A stretch of DNA of 64,000 bases, from assembly GCA_036346225.1 (NCBI GenBank), contig JARFIW010001456.1, forward strand, positions 806,001 to 870,000. Direction: 5' to 3'. The position numbers and the translations under genes were made by a program. Positions within the stretch are counted from its first letter, which is position 1. Each line of letters starts with the position of its first letter. Below the pieces are notes generated by a model that did not search any database, was not told the origin of the DNA, and saw only the letters and a program-made list of their open reading frames with translations. The stretch comes from Platerodrilus igneus. Its lineage: Eukaryota > Arthropoda > Insecta > Coleoptera > Lycidae. Of this stretch, positions 13,736 to 25,318 are shown piece by piece.

Positions 13736-14764
13736 ATATCTTAAAAATGCTGCGTTGCAATACCGATATATCTAAAAAATATGCTATCAAAACAAAATCA
13801 TGCTCACAACACAAGACAATACTTTAACGATATATCTACAGAAAAAAACAGTATACCAAATTATTAAAGTATTGCTTTTATATCGAGGAATTCATCAACA
13901 ACCAGGTAACTAATGGGGATAGTAAGTGAACTTAATTACAAACCTCACTATTGTAGTGTTTAAGATAGCAGATATAACGAAATCAAGTTTACTATAGTGT
14001 TTTAAAAGGTATAGATATACCAAGGTAAGATTTGTTAGTTACGTTAGCTGTATTAAAAGCAAAATTTTCAATGAGAAAGAATTCGTAACCTACAGTTCAT
14101 TATTTAGATTGTAAGGGAACACTTTAGAATTATGGTAAAGTATGATAATATATGAGTTATGTAAACAACGGTTTTAATAAGTTAACCCAAAAAAACAGGT
14201 TTCAATAAACTAAAAAAATTTGAGGTTTGAGATAATTATTGAACTAAATTTAATGTATTTTTAATCATATAGCTTTTTATCTATGACTAAAATACTTACA
14301 GGAAAAAAGTATTTAATCCAAAAAGCACATGTTTCCATGTAGAAGTGAGGTTATGCAATTTGCTAAACACGTTTGAAAGGTATATGCTTTAGTTTCATCC
14401 TAAATTAGGTTAAGTAATTATTTGAGAGAATTTAAAATATAAATACACTGTTTTTACAAGGGAAAATGTCGATTAATTCAGTTAGAAATAAGTTACATGA
14501 AAGGTAAACAAACACTGTTCAAACATGGCGGACTAAAATGCTTCAGATTGACATTTCAACTGCATTCCACGTCACGCCAACATGAAATAGAAGTTACCAA
14601 ATGCAATGTTGCGAAATTGTATTTCTTCTATTCAAAAGCCATTAAAAATTTTAAAAATTATTATTTTTTATATTTGAGTGAAAAAAACCCAATTTCTACA
14701 GATATTCGAAACTAACCTTTATAAGATAAATCAGAGATGAAGACAAATTTTCAACAAAAATTTA

Positions 14765-14772
14765 GGGCGCCA
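14765..14772 (-). other. tRNA primer-binding site (TGGCGCCC)
   Basis: TGGCGCCC on the minus strand, one base after the LTR end. TGGCGCC starts are typical of tRNA-Lys priming in gypsy-type elements. The match after the first eight bases is poor. Confidence 0.6.
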
Positions 14773-14773
14773 C

Positions 14774-15426
14774 TGTTATACTCCGGCGACGTGCGTGTGT
14801 TCAGAGCCACTTCCACAGTTGGCAACAGTGATATTATTCACATTCACATTATTGCACAACAAAGATATTACGCCATAACTACATGTCAAATTGTATCGCA
14901 TGCCAAATATGTTTACAGTGATACAAGATGCACCCTAAAAAAGATAAAGCACTCTCCCAAAAATGTGGAACTCCTCAAGATTTCACGGTCATCCTTGCAC
15001 ATGGACCATGTTGATTTCCATGTATCTCGTTTGGGTGTTGTTTGGGTGTTATTGGGATGGGTTACGTCATGCCCTCGTTGAAACCAGATTTAGCGTCTTC
15101 CCTCTTTTTCTGTTTGTAGGCAGGACGAAGGAACAACCAGGTAGGGAACGATAAAGCAAGGTAAGGAGGAAACCTACATTCTGAAAGAGAAAAGACAAAG
15201 AAACGAGACAGGTAAACGTCACTGTTCGATGTCTCGTTGGCTAATAATGTCATGTCACACACCGCGCACTTGCGCCATCACTCCGCGTCTGCGCATTCCT
15301 TTTGCGCAAACGCAACTGTCCGAAATGACGGAAATGCACAAGTTTATTTGAAATAATGGCGGGAATTTACTCACAAATTTAAACTTAAACTAAATATAAT
15401 ACATAGCCGATTTTCGGCATGTAACA
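14774..15426 (-). repeat. 5' LTR of the LARD-like element (653 bp)
   Basis: The LTR starts on the minus strand at 15426 (TGTTACATGCCG) and ends at 14774 with TATAACA, directly before GTGGCGCCC. The terminal palindrome is at 15406-15418. It carries a block of roughly 75 bp (about 15136-15210) that is absent from the other LTR. Confidence 0.85.
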
Positions 15427-16182
15427 AGACGAAACGTTTATTCCCATTCAAAAACCAATTCATAAACTCAAATCCACATATGTAATTCAGAATGATTTAC
15501 CGTCACTAACCCTACAGGCAAGTTGCAAATAAATCTTTAAACTTATTAAATAAGTCAATTTACATGCCATTTGTAATGCTAATAAACAATTTTAGAATGT
15601 TTTTACTGGAATTCTTAGAAAAATACATGATGCACGAGTTTTCAAGTTGTCGCATATAAGCCAAACCATCTAACACATTTGCGGTGGCGAGTTTTATTTA
15701 TTGGGAGATGCTGCATATCCATTACGCAAGTAGTTAATAATGCTATGTAGACACTACGGGAATCTAACACCTGAACAACAACGTTTTAATAAAAAATTGG
15801 CTGCAAAGAGGGTTAAAATTGAAAATGCATTCGGTTTAATAAAACAGAGATTTCACCAGTTATCCAAATAGATTTCGAGTTAGTGGACACAACAGCTAAA
15901 TTTATTATAGCTTGTTGTGTATTACATAATGTATGCATTAATGCTAATGATGAGTGGAATGAGGAAATACAACGATATACAAATGGATGATAATTTACAC
16001 CAACCGGATGATGATGTAAGAGCAAGACAAGAAGGAGAAATAAAAAGAAACTATTTATGCGACCTTGTAAACATGTTATATACTTTTTAAAAAATGTACT
16101 ACTCGTATCTATATTAACTGTAACACATTACTTAATTTTCTAATTATTTCATATTTAATTAAAAATGTAACTAATAATTAAA

Positions 16183-17697
16183 TCACTCAGCTTCTAAATT
16201 AGAATTGTTTTTTGTTTGCAATGATAAAAATTGTTGTAAGACCTCCATTTTTTCATTATGGCGCCTATCTTTATTTGCCTCTTTTTCCTTCTGAATTTGT
16301 AACAAGATATTCGACAGCTTAGCAGCATGCTTCCTTTTTTTGGTAGGTGTTTTTTGCACGGTTACCTTATTAGCACTGCGTAACACCTCTGGTTGGATAT
16401 TATCATCGATTTTTGATATTTTTCTCAATTCATCCTGTTACGTGCCAATAAATTGGCACTTAAACATTTTTTAGGTTAATTTTGATGTGCGGAAGTTTTC
16501 GCCATAAATTCAAAAGACTCGGTGCGCGTATTTCCGTCACGTCAAAAGTGGGTTGGACGAATAACTTCGCGCCGACGCGTGAAAGAACAAAGGTGGGAGA
16601 AGTGTTTCCAGGAGACTCGGTAACGTGGCTTTTTACCTCTGACCTTCGTGGAGAGCGGTTTGGTTCAGGTGTCGTATCGTGCCTTTAGCTTTATCTATGT
16701 AGATTTCCTTGCCTGATTATTTTTGTTTGTCGCCCTTATACCATGTTTCCTTATCCGTTCCCTGCATAGGTAGGTAATAAATCTGTAGCCGTTGACTGAA
16801 CCGCATTCCACGCCGGAGCACAATCTTTAATCACCCCGGAGTGGAGCCCTGAGATCCCGTCCGAGCGACTTGGATGTACGTTATGCGTACCCTCCGTTAA
16901 TTGCCTTGAAAGGGCCATCAGTAGCCCTGATGGACTTGAACAGAAGCCAACTTTAACTCAACCCCACAGGACGTCGAATTTCTATGTAAGTACTCAAATT
17001 GCTTAATTTGTTCGCGGTTATAAACTATTGTCTTAAATTTATATTTTCCGATAATTGCGTATTAAATTTGTTATTGGTGACGTCATTGACCGATGGGCGC
17101 GCCAAATCTGTACAAAGATTAGCGTTACCCACTGCCCGTGGGCGATGTACTTATGAACTTTTAAGTGTAAGAATTTGACGTTTAAACTGTAAGAATCCTA
17201 CAGTCTCTGTAGATGAACCTGACGTTGAGTTAGTTATGGTGGCTGTTTTTTTTCGTTTTAATATGGTCTTGTAGCAGTTTTCACACTGCATACCACTATG
17301 CTCTACAACATTTCTTTTAAAGAGCATGCAATGTGGTCCCACATTAGTTTTTTGTTTTAAAACGTTTCATAAGGCCAACCCGAATAAGCAATTCTTAATA
17401 TTTATCCAGAAGAAATTTGAATTCTGCAACGTTCCACTCTACAACCTTTTGCCCTGTTGACACGGAGGGTTGTGGCTGCTCCACTAACGACTCCTCTTCC
17501 AGAATATTAGCAGTAATTAGAGCTTCTTTAGCTATAGTCATTAAACTTTCCTGGCCTAAAACAATAGTTTATTAGTGTCACCTTACAAACAGTAGGCATT
17601 TTAGCATACCATTAGTTTTTATCACTTTACATACGTATTTACCGTCCTCTGTAAGGCTGTAGTTACCCATCTTGTCATACATAAATTCCACAGCCAT
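16183..17697 (-). pseudogene. Harbinger Myb/SANT-like protein, split by solo LTR
   Basis: This is the second Harbinger gene, which in this superfamily supplies a DNA-binding partner for the nuclease. A possible first exon starts at ATG 17697 (MAVEFMYDKMGNYS). The next begins after an acceptor at 17556 and runs through VVEWNVAEFKFLLDKY (helix 1 of the SANT-like fold) and GMQCENCYKTILKRKK (about 17255-17300, the recognition-helix region). Stops and a frameshift occur between them. The reading is interrupted at 17199 by the LTR and resumes at 16435, ending in a Lys/Glu-rich coiled-coil tail (IQKEKEANKDRRHNEKMEVL) at TGA 16183. The gene converges on the transposase. Confidence 0.7.
16436..17194 (+). 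mobile_element. Solo LTR, gypsy-type family A (759 bp)
   Basis: The LTR starts TGTTACGTGCC, with the palindrome GTGCCAATAAATTGGCAC at 16442-16459, and ends CTGTAAGA. It is flanked by a 4-bp target duplication ATCC (16432-16435 and 17195-17198). Other landmarks shared with the family are the hairpin CCATCAGTAGCCCTGATGG (16915-16933), a donor-like ATGTAAGTACT near 16983, and TGACGTCA at 17078-17085. No internal sequence remains, as expected after recombination between two LTRs. Confidence 0.85.
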
Positions 17698-18103
17698 TAC
17701 ATATGTTTTAAGATTTATATTTGTTTATAAACACAAAAAATAACAGCCACTTGACATTCGACACCTTGATTATTCCACCTGTTTGACCTAGGCATGGGGT
17801 GAGCACTCTTGGTATTCTGCAGAACCCCAATTTGACACTTTTGTAGTATTGCCCCAGGTCGCAAAGGCGCCACAGTAGTTAGCGCATGCGTCTGTAATTA
17901 GTTTGTTTACAATAATATCAGCATAACCATTTATGAGTTGTTCGTTCTTTCGGTTCTTTCCATAGTGTGTTGTACTAGAAGTAGCCATTTTGCATTCTAA
18001 ATTATTGTGTTTTTTAATAATATTGGTTTTTTTAGTTTTGTAAATTTACCGTGATCTTGTGTAGCTTTAATTATTTCTATTTGTCATTATATTGTTTAAG
18101 ACA

Positions 18104-18184
18104 ATGGTATCCAAGTGTTGTGTTCCTGGTTGTAATAATACCAGTAAAGATGTTAAGTTGCATTGTTTACCGCGTGATCCTGAG
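18104..18184 (+). CDS. P1 exon 1: first half of THAP finger
   Basis: The exon begins at ATG with MVSKCCVPGCNNTSKDVKL, supplying the first zinc-binding Cys pair. It ends at a strong donor, GAG|GTAAGT. Its small size is typical of THAP-containing transposase genes. Confidence 0.75.
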
Positions 18185-20403
18185 GTAAGTAGATTTTAAG
18201 ACTTAATTTGTAGTTATTCATAAAATATACATCCATATTATATTTAGCACGGAAGTAAAGTAATATTTAAATTTGTTTGTGTAGGATCATGTAAAAATTT
18301 GTTATAATAAATTACATTGAAATAAGTTTGCATATTTATAGAAACGGGTTGTATGTTAGAGTAGAAAAATTATCGGATGGTAGATGAATTTATAACACCA
18401 AAATTCACCCAATGATAATAAATAACGATTGTGTTCAATCTTGATCAACTATATGTTAGTGGTAGTAGCTTTAGACAATAACGAAAACTGTTTGGCATTT
18501 TGTTATTTTATATATTTTGTAGAAGTTATTTTAATGCCTATCCATCCAATAAGTAATTAGATACATACACATTCGAACTATATCCATGAAGAATGCTTGT
18601 GACAACTCAATTCTTTTCAGGTTCGTAGACGGTGGTGTAAAGCACTTTGTCGTAATGATTTGATAAACGTGGAAAACAAGCTTAGATATTCAATCAGAGT
18701 ATGTCATAAACACTTTTCTAAAGAAGACACATTTTACGATAATAGAAATCGAACCAATTTGAAATACAATACTGTTCCAAATTTACTGCAGTCTGGACAC
18801 ACAGTATGCTGGTCAATAACTAAGAAAGTTTCTACTGGTATGTAATTTTATTTTGCTTTTGAATAGTTACAAGCCATTTTATTTTTAGTACCATCACCAA
18901 CTTCTATTAGTACCACGACATCAAATGCATCATCTACAAGCCATGTGTTGGAAGTGCTAGCAATGAACAATAGTGTTACCGAAATTAATACACCTTCTAC
19001 TGCTTCAGCCGTTACCCAAAAGAGTTGCAAAGGTTTGTTAAGTATATATTTTAATATTTGCAAAAGGGGTAACTAGAACTTTATGATATATATCTATAAA
19101 AATAGATACACAAAGATACATATGTAAATATATATATTTCATACTGCTAACGGGGGGGTCTCTCATTAATTATTAAGTAAAATATAGTTTCTGGAAGGAT
19201 ATGCAATGGTACAAATCGCTGCTCTACTAAGCATATCACAATGCCAAAAAAGAGTGTACTTTATGTATAAGATAAAGAGTGCTAACATTAAGTTTAAAAA
19301 AGTCTTAAAAATTTCAATGAAGCTTAAATGAACAACAAACCTTTGCAGAGTGATTAATAGAGTTTCCTAAGTATTTTAAAATAATATTTCATGAGAAACA
19401 ATACAATAATAAATATTCAACTTTTTAAAAATAAAATTAGTTGTCAATGTTGCACCATGAAAGTTTAACATTGATTCACTATCTTAACACCTGTCAAGTG
19501 GCAATATTAATTTAATGTAGATGGGGAAATGGCAATCTTGAAGTTTTTGATTTTAAAATATTGCCTTTCTTAATATTTTTGACAGCAATTGCCGTTGAAT
19601 TTTTGTACAATGTAATTTGGGTAAATTGTATTTCTTTTAATTAGAAAGTTTTGTTTTTAATTCGGAATAATAACAATCATTATGGTATTTGTATCGATAT
19701 CACATTTGACTATTACCTCGCCAAAAAAATATTCACAGCTCATACAGTGTAGTAAACCTTATTTGAAAATTCTATTGCTTTTTCACAATCTTCCGTATTA
19801 GATTGTATTTAAAAATTTTATGTTTGGATTTTATAACTGCATTAAATTTATTTTTGTTTTCAGAAATTGCCTCTTCAAAGGGACTTTTAAAAAGTGTCGG
19901 TGTTACTAGAGCTGTGGAGTTGACACCTAAAGCTAGACAGCTGTATGAAGTAGCGAGAAATTTAAAAAGAGTTGCTAAAAGGTTGAAGTTCCAAAATGCT
20001 TCTAATAAAGACCGACTGACTGAGGCTTTGCATTATGCAGAATTGCAAGAATTTGTAAAAACAAGAATAAGTGCTAGAGCATTACAGTTTATTAACTGTC
20101 AACTGTGAATGCTACGAGCTAGAGGCAGGCGATTCAGTTTTGATGATAAAACAAATAAACAAATAAAACAAAACTCTAAAGCATATAAAGCATTAAGGAT
20201 TACATTTGCGCTGCCTTCTAGGAAAACATTGATGAATATCTTAAACCAAATTCATCTTCAAGTTGGAATTAATGCAAAATTAATGAAAGTACTCAGTAAT
20301 TCTTGTGAAAAACTTGAATTTCTTGACAGGCATTGTTGTTTAATGTTTGATGAAATGTCTATTGCACCATCATTGGCTTATGACAAGAAGTGGTATCAAA
20401 TTG

Positions 20404-21202
20404 TGTTACATGCCAAAGTGGCACTAAACATTGTTTTAGTTTAATTTGACGTGCGGAAGTTTCGCGCCACAAATTCAAAAGACTTGGCGTATATTTTCGT
20501 CACGCCAGAGGGCGTTTGCGCGAGATCGCGCGGGAACTTCGCGCCGACGCGTGAAAGAACAAAAGTGGGAGAAGTGTTTCCGTGAGACGCTTTAACGTGG
20601 ACGTTTTGCCTTTGAACATCGAGAAGGGCGGTCGCGTGTGGTATCGTATCTTCATTTTTATTATGTAAATTTCCTTTTGCTTATCTTTGTTTTGTCTTTA
20701 CCTAATTAACCTATTCCTTATCGTTCTGCTACATATAGGAATTAGATACGACCCTGGAGTAGTCCACGACCCTAAAACGAGCCGTATGTCCATGCTCCGC
20801 CAACAGCACTGGAGCCGTCACCATCTTTAACAATCTTAAAGGGGGCTCTAGCCATTTGTTAGGCGTACCCTCCGTTAATTGCCTTGAAAGGGCCATCAGT
20901 AGCCCTGATGGACTTCAACAGAAGCCAACTTTAACTCAACCCCGCAGGACGTCGGATTTCTTATGTAAGTACTTAAATTGCTTAATTTGTTCGCTAATTA
21001 AATTTATATTTTCCGTCAATTGCATATTTAATTCGTTATGGGTGACGTCATTTACAGATGGGCGCGCCAAATCTGTATAAGATTAGCGCTACCAACTGCT
21101 GTGGTGTCTAATATACCACGCTTGCGGGTTTGTATTTGTGAACTTTTAAGTGTAAGAATTGGCTCTTTTGAAATGTAAGAATTCGCGTTTTAAACTGTAA
21201 GA
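20404..21202 (+). repeat. 5' LTR, gypsy-type family A (799 bp)
   Basis: It starts TGTTACATGCC with palindrome TGCCAAAGTGGCA (20411-20423) and ends CTGTAAGA. It carries CCATCAGTAGCCCTGATGG (20893-20911) and TGACGTCA (21043-21050). Near its end are iterations of a TGTAAGAATT word about 28 bp apart. Confidence 0.85.
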
Positions 21203-22842
21203 ATTTGGCGCCTTTAACATGAGGGTGTAATACATACTTCTTTTATCAATATACAATGTATTAACTAATGTTATTTAAAAAGTTTTTTCATTTAAAAAAA
21301 AAATTAAAAAACGTCATTATCTATATTCTCTAATATATCTGTGGATCTTAAATTTCAGGTTGGTATCTTGCAAATTCCCCCAGAGATTTTCTGAAATGAC
21401 ATGTCAACTGATTACAATGTATAACGTTTGTCCGAAAATTGTTTATTAAAATAATTGTAACTAATTTTCTAAAAATTTTAAATGCAGTGTGATTTATAAC
21501 TTAAATTATTTGAAATGTGTGATTAGTTTGTTTTTAGATGCAAAGATGTTTTTAGGAAGAATCAATGCCTTAACCCTACTTTTTACACATGAGTACACAA
21601 ATAAATAAGCATTTAAATAATTTTATGCCTTAAACACGGTTTATTATGAAATTATCTACGTTATATTAAATTGAAACATAACCCTTGTCTGTTTTTCGAC
21701 TTTAAAAGACCGTTTTTAAAACCGCGAATACACTGTTTTGTGGTTACATTTTAAAAAGTGTCTTAGTGATTTACCTGTTTAATTAATGATATTCGAATTA
21801 CCTTTACAGGAAACCTTGTGTTTAAAACCATATAACGTAACGATTTGAGCCTTAAAATACCTTTTTTTAAAAACGCTAGACTAACGGGATCTTGTTGTGT
21901 TTGTTAAATAACACATTATCTACCTCTTTATAATTTGGAGTGTCTTTTTGTAGTTTATCAATGATATATCCCTTTTATTAAACACTAATCTCGCCCTCTT
22001 ATAGTTCTAATCGTGTTTTTTGGTGATTTATATACGTACCGTAATTAAATTTGAATATAATACCTTGCAAATGCCTTTTTTAAAGAAGATTTTGCATTTA
22101 TATATAGTTAACGAAATATACCTAATCATATCTTTTACCTTCCAAAATGTTGTAATAAACTGGATCTCTTTATATCTGCTCCTTTAAATACTGAAATAAA
22201 GGAATTGCCGTTAACGTTTTAGTATTTAAACTCATTTACGATAGTTGTTGATAACTCCCGCAATATCGAAAGAACATTCCAATAATTTGGAATACCGTCT
22301 TTTTATACATGTATCGTGGAATTTTTCTTTTGTATAGCGAGTATGAGTTTGTCTTGATAGCATATTTTTTTAGATATCGATATTTCAACGTAGAACCTTA
22401 ACATCCATTAAGCGAGATTTGCCATTCGGATTGGTCGTCCAGCTCTGTAAGTCTAGAACGAGACCCAAAGGGCCGGTCGTTAAGCATTATCAGTCTAGAC
22501 GAGGTTTGATGGTAAGTTTGTCGTTTTAGAATTTGTGAATGATTTTTTTAAGAATGATGTTGAAATTTTTCTTTATTAGTTTGGGTGAAACTCAAATGAG
22601 AGCTTCCCATCCCAGTAAATATATGCTTTATAAAATATCTTTTTGTTTTTCAACAATTTTATTAGTGAATCGAGTTTTAATTACTCTTATCTCTTCACAT
22701 ATCGATTTAAATCTCTTTAAATGCCTTAAAATTATCTTTAAAATTGCTCAACCCTACGTATATCTAAGAGCTTTTCACGTTTACTTCTTTGACAATGTAC
22801 CTAATGTTCTTAGCTTTCGCTTGGCTTAATAACTTAAAACAA

Positions 22843-23007
22843 CCCGCAGGTCGTTTGGCAAGATAGAACTTGCGTATCTCTCAATTCACTTTTGATGTTA
22901 GGCATAGGCCTGGCAAATTAAATATCGTACCTGATGCCTTATGTCGTGATGTTGTCTCTCTTAACATTCCAAATTTAATTCCTGATACCTGGTATCTTAA
23001 TATGATT
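22843..23007 (+). pseudogene. Gypsy pol remnant: RNase H end
   Basis: The reading GRLAR, stop, NLRISQFTFDVRHRPGKLN, then IVPDALCRD is the standard end of the Ty3/gypsy RNase H domain (the HRPGKxNxVPDALSR block). One in-frame TAG is present. It is cut off from RT and integrase on both sides. Confidence 0.8.
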
Positions 23008-23338
23008 AAACCCTTACGATTTACCTAATATTTTTTTGTTCTCACCATCAATTAGTAACTTTAATTGCTTATTTCCTCTCTTGTACTGTGTATATTTCTT
23101 ACACGTTTAACTTTACTTACCCTAGATTAGCTATCTTTTTCCTCTTGGTTGACTTTTCTTGACCATATCGTTAGATATATATCATTTTATTCTCTACACC
23201 CCCAATATAACTCTGTTGTTTCATTTAATTAATCCTCAAACTTTTCCTACAGCATATTATTTGGTTTTTAGTGTTTATCTTAAGTCATTTAATTTTGTGT
23301 GGCAATTGTCGTAACTTTGGTTGCAATAACTCATTGAA

Positions 23339-23686
23339 TAGCCATTTGTTAGGCGTACCCTCCATTAATTGCCTTGAAAGGGCCATCAGTAGCCCTGATG
23401 GACTTCAACAGAAGCCAACTTTAACTCAACCCCGCAGGACGTCGGATTTCTTATGTAAGTACTTAAATTGCTTAATTTGTTCGCTAATTAAATTTATATT
23501 TTCCGTCAATTGCGTATTTAATTCGTTATGGGTGACGTCATTGACAGATGGGCGTGCCAAATACAGATTAGCACTACCAACTGCTGTGGTGTCTAATATA
23601 CCATGCTTGCGGGTTTGTATTTGTGAACTTTTAAGTGTAAGAATTGGCTCTTTTAAAATGTAAGAATTGAATTTTAAAATCTAAGA
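23339..23686 (+). repeat. 3' LTR, 5'-truncated (348 bp)
   Basis: It matches 20850-21202 with few differences (for example GGCGTGCC for GGCGCGCC), including the hairpin at 23383-23401 and TGACGTCA at 23533-23540. The first ~450 bp, including the terminal palindrome, are absent. Confidence 0.85.
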
Positions 23687-25318
23687 ATTGTTGGGTTTGA
23701 GCATGTAGATGATGATAAGAAATTAAGGTTTGCTGATCATGCTTTAGTTTTATGCTTCGAGGTTTGAGGAAAAAATGGAAACAGCCAATTTCATTCCATT
23801 TTTCTCAAGATCCAATTAATTCAAATAAGCTACATGTTTTAATTAAGAGCACAGTATTAGCATTGCAAGAAGCCGGATTCATAGTCGTCTGTGTAGTTTG
23901 TGACCAGTATTCAACTAATACAAATGCTATAGGAAAATTGAAAGCTGCTTCACCAAGGCATGATGATGTGCTTTTGGATATTTTTGAGATTGGTGGTCAA
24001 GAAATTGTTTCAATTTATGATCCTCCCCACTTATTGAAAGGCATTCGAAACAATTTGCTCGTAAACAATGCTCGGTGTACAATTAATGGCGAAACAACTG
24101 TGGCTAAATGGAATGACATTGTTAGTTTATATAAATTAGATGAGGGCGATTTTAATACAAGGATGTGTTATAAATTAACAGATGCCCATATCTACAAGGA
24201 GAAAATGAAGAAGATGAAGGTCAAGCATGCAGCACAAGTGTTTTCACATCGAGTGTCTTCAACAATGCGATGGATTGCTAAACATGGTAATATTACATTA
24301 TGACAATTTTACACATTGTAGTTAACAATTCTTTTAGGTCGTGAAGAAGCATTACCAATGTCGGCAGAGGAAACGTCAAAATTCATTTCATTCATGGATC
24401 AGGTGTTTGACAGTGTCAATGGATCTCATTATGGAGTTGACTATGGTAAAATTCTTCGTTGTGCCACTACAGAAGCATCTCCGCATTTAAAATTTTGGGC
24501 TGAAGCCATTAAAGTTTTTAAATCAATGCGATTTATAACTTCTAAAGAAGAAAGAAATCCTCCCTCAGTGAAAAATTGGATTAAAACCCTTAAAGGTTTA
24601 ACATCCATATGGAAAAAGCTAAATAATATAGGATTTAAATACCTTTGTCCTCGAAATATTAATCAAGATCCAATAGTAAATTTTTTTGGCTGTATAAGAA
24701 GCCATGGGGTTCGTAATATAAATCCATCTTGTTATTCGTTTATTTCTTCTTTTAAAACTCTCACAATTAATAATTTTACGTCGGTTCACTCACTTTCTGC
24801 AAACTGTGAGGAAGATGATAATGTTGTGTATTAGAATCTTTAAAATCTTTACTAAGCTGCGATAGCGATTCTAAAGATTCAGTTTCTTCTAGAAAAGATG
24901 GCACCCACGTTGACCACATTACTATTGAAAATATAGAAGATCCTAGGATTATTGCTACTCATGCATATATAGCAGGATATATAGCACGAAAATTAGAAAT
25001 GAAAATTGGAGGCTGTCGTACTTGTATCAACCAACTTCAGTCTCCATCATCTTCACAAGAACACACATTGACAAAAGAATTCGAATACAGGTCAGAATCA
25101 TTAACTAGAACAAGAACGCAGTTTCGTCGAATGTTTTCATGCATGGCAAAATTATTTACTTCTAATATCCATAAATATATCTTAAATACTAATCTAAAAC
25201 AAAATTTAAAAACTTTTTCAAGCAAAAGCTCTTTAACCCACTTCTTTGTGCTGAACACAATGTATTTGAGATGTACATTGAAAACTTTTTAACTTTTTTT
25301 TATAAATACTTATATTAA

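Larger units (their letters stand above)
10998..15426 (-). mobile_element. Non-coding LTR element (LARD-like) in HARBI1
   Basis: Two directly repeated LTRs, 10998-11569 and 14774-15426, flank about 3.2 kb of sequence with no recognisable gag or pol. The element is oriented on the minus strand: next to the right LTR is a primer-binding-like TGGCGCCC (plus coordinates 14765-14772). The 4-bp target duplication AGAC is present at 10994-10997 and again from 15427. This length without coding capacity is what is called a large retrotransposon derivative, which depends on another element's proteins. It shares its primer site, LTR-end style and a leader repeat with the gypsy-type element at 20404-23686, the likely partner family. 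Confidence 0.8.
10326..16090 (+). pseudogene. HARBI1-like Harbinger transposase, split
   Basis: The DDE nuclease cuts and pastes Harbinger elements. The reading starts at ATG 10326 (MADLTLHLIKELL, then an acidic Ser/Glu stretch). It continues with FSMNRETFESIIENYK (about 10553-10600), CCMRDVASRFGMAEATFHA (about 10747-10800, helix-turn-helix-like) and LPGVIGTTD (about 10970-10997), where the first catalytic Asp falls. It then stops at the LTR insertion. It resumes at 15427 with a TFIPIQKPI block, IHDARVF (second Asp region, about 15630), LLGDAAYPLRK (about 15700) and KRVKIENAFGLIKQRF (about 15810-15850, catalytic Glu). It ends at TAA 16090. Probable introns lie near 10509-10536 and 10681-10728. 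Frameshifts occur near 10435, and in-frame stops in the second half. Confidence 0.85.
10142..17800 (+). mobile_element. PIF/Harbinger DNA transposon H1, doubly interrupted
   Basis: The element holds the two genes typical of PIF/Harbinger, a HARBI1-type nuclease (+ strand) and a Myb/SANT-like DNA-binding protein (- strand), converging at about 16090-16183. The left end is placed at a GTTCGGTTG motif followed by alternating TGCACT/GTGCAC words (10145-10190). A similar motif in reverse occurs at 33600-33640. The right end is uncertain, around 17750-17860. Two LTR insertions (10998-15426 and 16436-17194) account for over 5 kb of its length. Both genes carry stops or frameshifts, so it is dead. 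Confidence 0.75.
20404..23686 (+). mobile_element. Ty3/gypsy-type element in P1, internally deleted
   Basis: The element has a 5' LTR (20404-21202) and a partial 3' LTR (23339-23686). A 4-bp target duplication ATTG flanks it at 20400-20403 and 23687-23690. A primer-site-like TGGCGCC starts at 21206, three bases after the LTR. The leader holds the 52-bp module and donor at 22435-22525. The only recognisable coding sequence is an RNase H end at 22843-23007. Most of gag and pol and the first 450 bp of the 3' LTR are missing. The shared LTR segments are very similar, so insertion was probably recent. Removing it in reading returns the P1 frame to continuity. Confidence 0.85.
18104..25318 (+). pseudogene. 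P-type (THAP9-like) transposase gene P1, split
   Basis: P-type transposases use an N-terminal THAP zinc finger to bind element ends and an RNase H-like core to cut DNA. The five exons I see are 18104-18184, 18621-18837, 18889-19032, 19864-20403 plus 23691-24286 (split by an insertion), and 24338 onward. Phases join cleanly at each GT-AG. The THAP finger is CCVPGC in exon 1 and VCHKHF with a NTVPNLL box in exon 2. The core includes CLMFDEMSIAPS (first Asp), HALVFMLRG, VVCDQYSTN (second Asp) and IYDPPHLLKGIRNNLL. It has an in-frame TGA at 20106-20108 and frameshifts near 24830 and 25210. The frame that carries the usual C-terminal block (KQKLFNPLLCAEHN) ends at 25318. Confidence 0.85.

Noticed and set aside
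14737..15154. Open frames matching 11151-11336
   Set aside because: They fall in the two LTRs of the 10998-15426 element and are interrupted differently in each.
16482..16688. Open frame of 68 codons on the plus strand
   Set aside because: It lies wholly within a solo LTR, and the frame is not kept in the other LTR copies.
20856..21080. Open frame repeated nearly identically at 23271-23663
   Set aside because: Both are within the LTR pair of the gypsy element; the conservation is explained by LTR identity.
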